A DNA stretch of 64,000 nt, from NCBI RefSeq assembly GCF_014207595.1, contig NZ_JACHGY010000001.1, forward strand, positions 2,982,836 through 3,046,835, given 5' to 3'. Positions 58,619 to 64,000 of the stretch are shown here, in pieces; within the stretch, counting starts at the first letter, position 1, and the number at the start of each line of letters is the position of its first letter. The stretch is from Algisphaera agarilytica. GTDB taxonomy: Bacteria; Planctomycetota; Phycisphaerae; Phycisphaerales; Phycisphaeraceae. The notes beneath the pieces were generated by a model. That model was not told the DNA's origin. It ran no database searches and was given only the letters and a program-made list of their open reading frames with translations. A program made the translations under genes and the position numbers.

Positions 58619-60109
58619 TCAGCCCGACGCCAGCATCGCCAGCAACATCACCCCAAACACCAGGGCCCAACTCACCCGGTCGCCCACCGCCCAGGCCACA
58701 GGGTCTTCGTTCATGTGCCCCCGCTGAGCGATCAGCCAGATCCGCGACACCCAGTACACAAACAGCGGCACCACCGGCCAAAGCATGGCCGGCTTGGCGT
58801 AGAGCTCCTTGCTGATCGGGTCGTTGAGGTACAGGCACAGAATCACCGCCCCGGCATACCCCGAGACCACGCCCATCAGCTGGATCAGCCCGCGGTCCTC
58901 GGGCAGGTAGCCCCGCTCGGTGTGACGGGCGGGCTCGCCGGGCTGCGTCGCCGCTTCGTCGGCCATGTTCCGAAGCTCCGCGTATCGCTTGAGAAAACCC
59001 AGGCTCAGAAACAGGAAGATCGACAGCGTCAGCAACCAGAACGACGGGGTGATCTGGACCACCGCGCCACCGGCAAAGATTCGCAGGGCGTACAAACCCG
59101 CCAGCGTGATCACATCCAATAGCAGCCGGCTACGCAGCGTCGTGCTGTAGAGCACCGTCACCACCAAATATGCAACCAGCCAGCCCAGGAATTCGATCGG
59201 CAGGAACACCGCCGCGAACAGCAGGGCGGTCCCCATCAGCACGGGCACCGCGGCGATCGCGGTGGGGATCGGTAATCGGCCCGACGCGATCGGCCGCCGT
59301 GACTTGGTCGGGTGCGTGCGGTCGGCGTGGACGTCCAGAGTGTCGTTCACCAGATAAATGCTCGACGCGGCCAGACAGAAACAAACGATCCCCCAGAACA
59401 CACTCAGCAGGTTGCCCGCCGTGACCGCGTGGCCCGCCAGCATGGGCACCAACAGCAACCCGTTTTTGACCCACTGCCGCGGACGCATCCCCGCCAGCAA
59501 CGCGCCCCACGCCGGGCCTTGCATCTCGAAGGCTCGGCAGGCCCCGCCGTCGCTGGTGACCCGTTGGTACAGCTTTTCGTTACCCCCGGCCATAAGGCGT
59601 TCGTCGGCCTCGGCCCAGATCGGCTCGTCCGCCGAGCTGTCGCCCATGTACGCAAACGGCTGGCCGTCGGCGTGCTTGCGGATGGCTTCCAACTTGGCCT
59701 TGCCCTTCAGGTTGGTCTGCCCGTCCGTTGCCAGCACGTCATCGAAGAGGCCCAGGTGCTCGGCGACACGCTCGGCCGCGGGGCAGTCCGCCGCCGTGGC
59801 CAGGATCAGCTGGCGACCTTGGTCGCGTTGTTCACGCAGATACGCCAACACCTCCGGGCGGTAGGGCAGCTCCGACGCCTCGGGCATCGCCCGCTCCGCC
59901 AGCTGCCGCTTGAGCATTGGCCGCCCTTGAGCCAGCCAGCCCGGCACACACCACAGCGACGCCGGGTCGGCCTTGACCAGCCCGACCGCGCTCTCGATCA
60001 GCAGGTCGCTCTGGATCAGCGTGCCGTCGAGATCGACGTAAAGCGATGGGCCGATCGCCGATGCATCGTTGGCCCCGGGCTTCGGTGAGGTGTCGGCATC
60101 GATCGTCAT
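58619..60109 (-). CDS. HAD phosphatase-UbiA prenyltransferase fusion
   Basis: A 496-residue bifunctional protein. Residues about 22-185 are a HAD hydrolase (nucleophile Asp26 and Asp28 in VDLDGT, late GDSSAD at 156-161). Residues about 205-496 form a UbiA-type membrane prenyltransferase with several helices and the aspartate motif NDTLDVHAD at 255-263. UbiA relatives include the decaprenyl-phosphate 5-phosphoribosyltransferase of mycobacterial arabinan synthesis, in which a phosphatase acts next. A fusion would couple lipid-linked phosphoribose formation with dephosphorylation. This is inference; substrates are not known. It probably supplies a polyprenyl-linked sugar to the polysaccharide locus. 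Confidence 0.88.
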   Translation of the reverse strand: MTIDADTSPKPGANDASAIGPSLYVDLDGTLIQSDLLIESAVGLVKADPASLWCVPGWLAQGRPMLKRQLAERAMPEASELPYRPEVLAYLREQRDQGRQLILATAADCPAAERVAEHLGLFDDVLATDGQTNLKGKAKLEAIRKHADGQPFAYMGDSSADEPIWAEADERLMAGGNEKLYQRVTSDGGACRAFEMQGPAWGALLAGMRPRQWVKNGLLLVPMLAGHAVTAGNLLSVFWGIVCFCLAASSIYLVNDTLDVHADRTHPTKSRRPIASGRLPIPTAIAAVPVLMGTALLFAAVFLPIEFLGWLVAYLVVTVLYSTTLRSRLLLDVITLAGLYALRIFAGGAVVQITPSFWLLTLSIFLFLSLGFLKRYAELRNMADEAATQPGEPARHTERGYLPEDRGLIQLMGVVSGYAGAVILCLYLNDPISKELYAKPAMLWPVVPLFVYWVSRIWLIAQRGHMNEDPVAWAVGDRVSWALVFGVMLLAMLASG

Positions 60110-60420
60110 GGTCTCGGTATCAATGCGGGAAATCCGCCGTCTGCGTTGACATGCTGTTCCAGAACATCATTCCTACGACAACACTGCCTTAGGGTTCAAC
60201 ATCCACTTTGATATCGGCTCACGAGAACAAGTATCTGATGAAATGTCCGGGCCCTGGAACCGCATCAAAATCCTATGAAGATGACGCGCTGGATCGATGT
60301 TCCAAAACCTAGTGCACCTCTCGGCAGCCTCCGAAGGTGGATTCTGCGATCTGCAGGTGAGGGGATCCGTTCAGGTTATCGGTAGCAAGATGCGGGCGAA
60401 GCTCCCGGCAGCCGTCCGGC
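60110..60420. other. Gene-free stretch, lower GC
   Basis: 311 bases between two minus-strand genes, visibly poorer in GC than the surroundings, with many short stops in all frames. No strong repeat or terminator was seen. It may hold the promoter of the HAD-UbiA gene or be the remnant of a lost gene. Confidence 0.4.
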
Positions 60421-61347
60421 TCACTTGACCACAATCAGTTCGAGCACCGCACGCCGGCCGAACAGCAGATGGACGGCCTTGGCGTAACGGATCAGCCAGA
60501 TCATCGGCCGGGGGCTGGTGCCGTGGCTCAGCAACCAGTTGATGGTCTTGGGGGAATACTGAGCGGAGCCCAGCCGGGTCCCTTGGATACGGCCGAGGAT
60601 ACCCATCTTCGCTTCCTTGAAAACGCTGCCGCAGTTGGGGGCCGAGTGGTCCTGGTTCTCTTTCGAGTACGCGATGCGTTGGCTGATGGGCAGGCTCTTG
60701 CGATCCACGGCCTTCTTTTTTTTGTCCGAGCCGTCTTCGGCGGGTGACGCCCCGTCGGCCGCTGCGTCCTCGGCGGCATCGGGCTGACGTTCGGGCAGCT
60801 CGGGGAAATTGAAAGTTGCTTCGAGGATGAGGGAGTTGTTCAGCCCCGTGAACATGGTCTTGCGGTATGACAGTTCGATTTCGTCTCGGCGGAGGGTGAT
60901 CACCTCGTTGCCGTCGAAGTACGTCACGGTTTCCACGAAATCGAAGATCGTCTGGTTGTAAATCCGGCCCCGCCCGGCATTCATCGCCAACGCCCCGCCG
61001 AGCGTCGCGGGGACCGAGGCGAGGTAGTAGAAGCAGTCGAGGTTGCGGTCCTGGCAGTGCTTCAGGATCACCGAGATGGGCAGCGAAGAGCTCGCCTTGA
61101 CGTGCGTCTCGTCACCTAGCGTGGTCAGGTCTTTCTTGAGCTTGTTGCGAAGAACCAGAGACCGTACTTTGGTTTTTGCAAAAATGGTGTTCGAGCCGTT
61201 GCCGAGGATGTAGAAGTCAACGTTCTTGTCTTTGGCCCAGGCCACGCAATCTTTGAATTCCTCGATCGTTGAGAATTCCGCGTAGTTTTCGAAGTGGTGG
61301 TGGGTCCGGAAAGTGCTGAGTTTGTCTGAGTCGAGTGGTTCGATCAC
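60421..61347 (-). CDS. MurB-like FAD-dependent reductase
   Basis: A 308-residue FAD enzyme related to UDP-N-acetylenolpyruvylglucosamine reductase. It has the MurB loop pattern: LGNGSN (residues 48-53), then VPATLGGALAMNAGRG (112-127) and DEIELSYRKTMF (155-166, Arg162). The catalytic Ser241 is in NCGSVFKE and the C-terminal Glu303 in LELIVV. All three residues that act in MurB seem present. A charged insertion of about 35 residues (187-221, rich in Asp/Ala and Lys) is unusual. Lying next to a pyruvyl transferase rather than to mur genes, it may act on an enolpyruvyl sugar of an exopolysaccharide. It could instead be an ordinary MurB; this cannot be settled here. Confidence 0.8.
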   Translation of the reverse strand: MIEPLDSDKLSTFRTHHHFENYAEFSTIEEFKDCVAWAKDKNVDFYILGNGSNTIFAKTKVRSLVLRNKLKKDLTTLGDETHVKASSSLPISVILKHCQDRNLDCFYYLASVPATLGGALAMNAGRGRIYNQTIFDFVETVTYFDGNEVITLRRDEIELSYRKTMFTGLNNSLILEATFNFPELPERQPDAAEDAAADGASPAEDGSDKKKKAVDRKSLPISQRIAYSKENQDHSAPNCGSVFKEAKMGILGRIQGTRLGSAQYSPKTINWLLSHGTSPRPMIWLIRYAKAVHLLFGRRAVLELIVVK

Positions 61348-62393
61348 GCCAAGGCCTCCGCAAGAAACCCCGTGGATTGATCTCGAAGCGCCGCGAGCTT
61401 TGCTTCAGATTCGGTGAAATCGATGGGGCTGTCCATGGCGGATTCGACATGGTCCGGGCCCTCGATCACCCGGTGCGACAGCCCGACCCGGCTCAGCACA
61501 TCGTCGAGGCGCTGCTGATCGGTGCCCGGCATCCGGACGACGAAGAAGGGCAGTTTCCATTTGATGCAGAAGCACACGCCGTGGAAAGAGTTGGTGACGA
61601 GGTAGCTCGCGTTGCGAATGCAGTAGAGCCATTCGCGGGGGCCGATACCGATCAGGCCTTCGTCGGCACCCGGCGAAAGGACCCCTAGGGAGATCGCGGG
61701 CAGTTGAAGTTTGGCCTTGGCGGCGTTCACCGCCTGGCCGAAGACCTCGGCACGTTTCAGGCAGTACACCGCCATATATTTCTCGGGGAGCTTGGGTACC
61801 GGTCGCTCCACTCCTTCGAAGTCATCGAGAAAGACCGGGTCGAGCACTTCGGTGGGTATCCGGCCGCACGCCTTTTCAACCATCTCACGGCTGACCACAT
61901 CGCGCACCGAGAGGTGGTCGAATTTCAGCAGCTGCTCACGGATTTCTTGCTCGTGGGGATCGAAGGAAACCGTGGAGCCCACGGACGCGGCGTAACTGAT
62001 TCTGCGGTGGTTGTGCTCGGGGCTGATACCCTCGAAGAACGGGCGGTCGTAGCCGCGGTATGAAGAGATGTTCCAAACCTGGTCGCTGCCGATGATCACC
62101 GCGTCGAGGTCTTGATTGGAGCCTGCGAGGGATGCGATATCGTTGTGCGTGTTTTTACTTAGGTGCAACGCTTTCTTGCGAAAACTACCGAACTTCAACC
62201 GCTTCTTGGCCGTCACCCAGGCCGTGCCGGACCTGAGGCCGAAGCGGTTGTAGTGCTTCCGGGCGGACTCGGGGCGGTAGTCGATCACCCGGACGTCGTG
62301 CCCGGCTTTTTCCAGATAAGACTGCGTTGCGTAGGTTTGTAAGACTGCGCCGAAGTTGTCGGCGGCGTGGAAGGTCAATATGCCGATACGCAT
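61344..62393 (-). CDS. Polysaccharide pyruvyl transferase family protein
   Basis: A 349-residue protein of the PS_pyruv_trans family (CsaB/PssM/WcaK relatives), which move pyruvate from phosphoenolpyruvate to a sugar. The N-terminal IGILTFHAADNFGAVLQTYA and the mid DAVIIGSDQVWN are family marks. VTNSFHGVCFCIKWKLPFFV lies late. Its stop overlaps the start of the MurB-like gene by four bases, so the two are very probably made in fixed proportion. It is divergent from the flippase gene, 117 bases away. Role: decorating the polysaccharide assembled by this locus. Confidence 0.85.
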   Translation of the reverse strand: MRIGILTFHAADNFGAVLQTYATQSYLEKAGHDVRVIDYRPESARKHYNRFGLRSGTAWVTAKKRLKFGSFRKKALHLSKNTHNDIASLAGSNQDLDAVIIGSDQVWNISSYRGYDRPFFEGISPEHNHRRISYAASVGSTVSFDPHEQEIREQLLKFDHLSVRDVVSREMVEKACGRIPTEVLDPVFLDDFEGVERPVPKLPEKYMAVYCLKRAEVFGQAVNAAKAKLQLPAISLGVLSPGADEGLIGIGPREWLYCIRNASYLVTNSFHGVCFCIKWKLPFFVVRMPGTDQQRLDDVLSRVGLSHRVIEGPDHVESAMDSPIDFTESEAKLAALRDQSTGFLAEALA

Positions 62394-62510
62394 CTTGCAG
62401 AATCCTTTCTACGCTCCAACACATCGAACAGGGGTCGATATTATGGCGTAGCTTAATTACGCCGGATAGACGGCGCAGCCTCGATATCCGCGAAACTATA
62501 CCAAAACGAC

Positions 62511-63992
62511 ATGGCTCAGACCCAAAGCAACAACCTTGGCCAACGCGCGGCTCAGGCGCTTGCTTGGACACTGCTGCTCACGTTGTTTTCAAAGGTCATT
62601 TCACTGGGCGGGCAGGTCGTTTTGGCTTGGCTCCTCGCCCCCCGGGCGTTCGGTTTGATCGGCTTGGCGTACACGCTAACGGCGTTCACCGCGCTGCTAC
62701 AGCGGGCCGGGATCCGAGAGGTCCTGGTCCACCGGCACCGGCGTTTTCACCTGTGGGCGACGCCGGGATTCTGGATGTCCCTGACGTTCGGTGTGCTGAC
62801 ATCGGCCGTGATGTTGGGGATGGCCCCGGTCTTGGCCAGGGTCTACGGCGAGCCCGAATTGGTCGGGCTGATCATGGTTCTGGCCCTGGCCGCACCGATC
62901 AACGGCGTCGCCTCGGTCGCCGATGCGAAGCTGCAGAGCCAGCTACGTTTCGGCCTGATCTCGCGGGTCGGGATGCTTCAAGCCATCCTCACCATGGGGC
63001 TGACCATCTTGTTCGCCTGGTTGGGTTTTGGGGCATACAGCTTCGTGATGCCCCAGCCGATTGCGGCACTCTTTAACCTAGTCTGCCTCTGGCGCGCCGC
63101 CGACGTTTCGGTGACGGGCAAGCCCCGCTTCAGTTGTTGGCGTTACCTGCTCAGCGACAGCTTGGTCATGCTGTTGGGCAGCGTGTTGATTGCCGTGATC
63201 GCTCAGGGCGACTACTTCATCCTGGGTCTGGTGCTGGACGCCACGGAGGTCGGCCTCTATTTCTTCGCTTTCAACTTGTCGATTCAGGTCATTACGTTGT
63301 TTAGCAGCCAGTTCACGCGCGTGCTGTTTCCGACCCTTGCATCGATCGACGATCCCTACCGCCAGACCGAGGTCTATCTGCGGGTCAGCCGGATGTTGAC
63401 CCTGGCTGCGATGCCGTTTGCGGGCATGCAGATCCTGATCGCCGATCCGCTGATCCGCCTGATGTTTGATGAGCGTTGGTATCCCGCCATCACGATCTTT
63501 CAGGTGCTCAGCCTCGCGACCGTGTTCCGCGTGGTCAGCACCTCGGCGGGTAGCCTGCTTCAGGCGCAGGGCCGATTCAAATTTCGGCTCTACATCTTTT
63601 GTTGCTACACGCCGATCTTCCTGGCTGCGGTGTATCTCGGGACGGTCAGCCGTGGAGACGCGGTGGGGGCCGCGCTCGGCGTGTCGTCGTTCTACTCGGT
63701 GATCGGTTTCCTGCACGTCTGGCTGATCAGTCATAAATACGGCGGGACGTGGAAGGACATCGTGACGATTTATGCGGCGCCGCTAATCGCCACCGCCTTG
63801 TCGATGGGGATCGCGTGGTTGGCGATGGAGCAGCTGCCGGATGCGACCCCGATCGGCAAGATCGGCTGCATCGCCCTGGGGATCGCGTTGATGTTGCCGA
63901 TCTACGTCTTGGTCGCCCGGCTGCTCGCACGAGAGATTTTTGACGAGATCATCCAGCGGCTGATGAAACTGGTGAAACGAAAACGCGGGTAA
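62511..63992 (+). CDS. Wzx-like polysaccharide flippase
   Basis: A 493-residue inner-membrane protein of the MOP superfamily, with about 12-14 hydrophobic helices and a short basic C-terminus (LMKLVKRKRG). The N-terminal AWTLLLTLFSKVISLGGQVV and the motif around LAPRAFGLIGLAYTL are typical of O-antigen/polysaccharide flippases (MviN/RfbX type). It moves undecaprenyl-linked repeat units across the membrane. It ends eight bases before the window does. The ATG at 62511 has no clear ribosome site. The flippase and the modifying enzymes next to it suggest Wzx/Wzy-type export; polymerase not in window. Confidence 0.9.
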   Translation: MAQTQSNNLGQRAAQALAWTLLLTLFSKVISLGGQVVLAWLLAPRAFGLIGLAYTLTAFTALLQRAGIREVLVHRHRRFHLWATPGFWMSLTFGVLTSAVMLGMAPVLARVYGEPELVGLIMVLALAAPINGVASVADAKLQSQLRFGLISRVGMLQAILTMGLTILFAWLGFGAYSFVMPQPIAALFNLVCLWRAADVSVTGKPRFSCWRYLLSDSLVMLLGSVLIAVIAQGDYFILGLVLDATEVGLYFFAFNLSIQVITLFSSQFTRVLFPTLASIDDPYRQTEVYLRVSRMLTLAAMPFAGMQILIADPLIRLMFDERWYPAITIFQVLSLATVFRVVSTSAGSLLQAQGRFKFRLYIFCCYTPIFLAAVYLGTVSRGDAVGAALGVSSFYSVIGFLHVWLISHKYGGTWKDIVTIYAAPLIATALSMGIAWLAMEQLPDATPIGKIGCIALGIALMLPIYVLVARLLAREIFDEIIQRLMKLVKRKRG

Positions 63993-64000
63993 AACAGTCC

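Overview
The window is high-GC, densely coded DNA that looks like a flagellated member of the Planctomycetota, most likely class Phycisphaerae. This assignment is inference: it rests on a PEP-CTERM-type anchor, a planctomycete-style prepilin with an H-x9-DG-like C-terminus, paired GH29 fucosidases with a phytanoyl-CoA-dioxygenase-like protein, and many intergenic inverted repeats of kinds common in that phylum. No rRNA, tRNA, CRISPR array or transposase was seen.

Layout. 60-3312: a membrane-anchored TPR protein and a small secreted protein whose PEP-CTERM anchor is separated from it by an in-frame TGA. 3485-32894: a plus-strand flagellar supercluster of about 29 kb. It runs FlgN-like chaperone, sensor kinase and sigma-54 activator, sigma-54 promoter, flgB-flgC-fliE-fliF-fliG-fliH-fliI-fliJ-motE-like-fliK-flgD-(small gene)-flgE-flbD-motA-motB-fliL-fliN-fliO-fliP-fliQ-fliR-flhB-flhA-flhF-flhG, then a small membrane protein and two adjacent FliA/WhiG-type sigma factors. 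Seven gaps inside this cluster hold long inverted repeats of several sequence families. fliM, flagellin, rod and ring genes are not in the window.

33100-41914: argS, a DUF1802 protein, a low-GC membrane protein, a GT2 membrane glycosyltransferase, a TolB-like beta-propeller lipoprotein, a second lipoprotein, a small protein and a Xer recombinase. 41915-42688 is a gene-free mosaic of hairpins and repeats. 42689-51881: a GAF/degenerate-GGDEF protein, a sodium:solute symporter with its DUF4212 partner, two tandem GH29 alpha-L-fucosidases, a PhyH-like oxygenase and a divergent AraC-type regulator. This reads as a fucose-related catabolic locus with 21-bp direct repeats as a likely operator. 51917-53234: a small membrane protein and a prepilin.

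53395-63992: a polysaccharide export/biosynthesis locus. It holds a UDP-sugar dehydrogenase, a protein made of two tandem GT4 glycosyltransferase modules, a GDP-fucose-synthase-like SDR, a HAD-UbiA fusion, a MurB-like reductase translationally coupled to a polysaccharide pyruvyl transferase, and a Wzx-like flippase. The best leads for something undescribed are the MurB-like/pyruvyl-transferase pair, the double glycosyltransferase, the inverted-repeat punctuation of the flagellar cluster, the tandem sigma factors, and the fucosidase copy with altered active-site residues.
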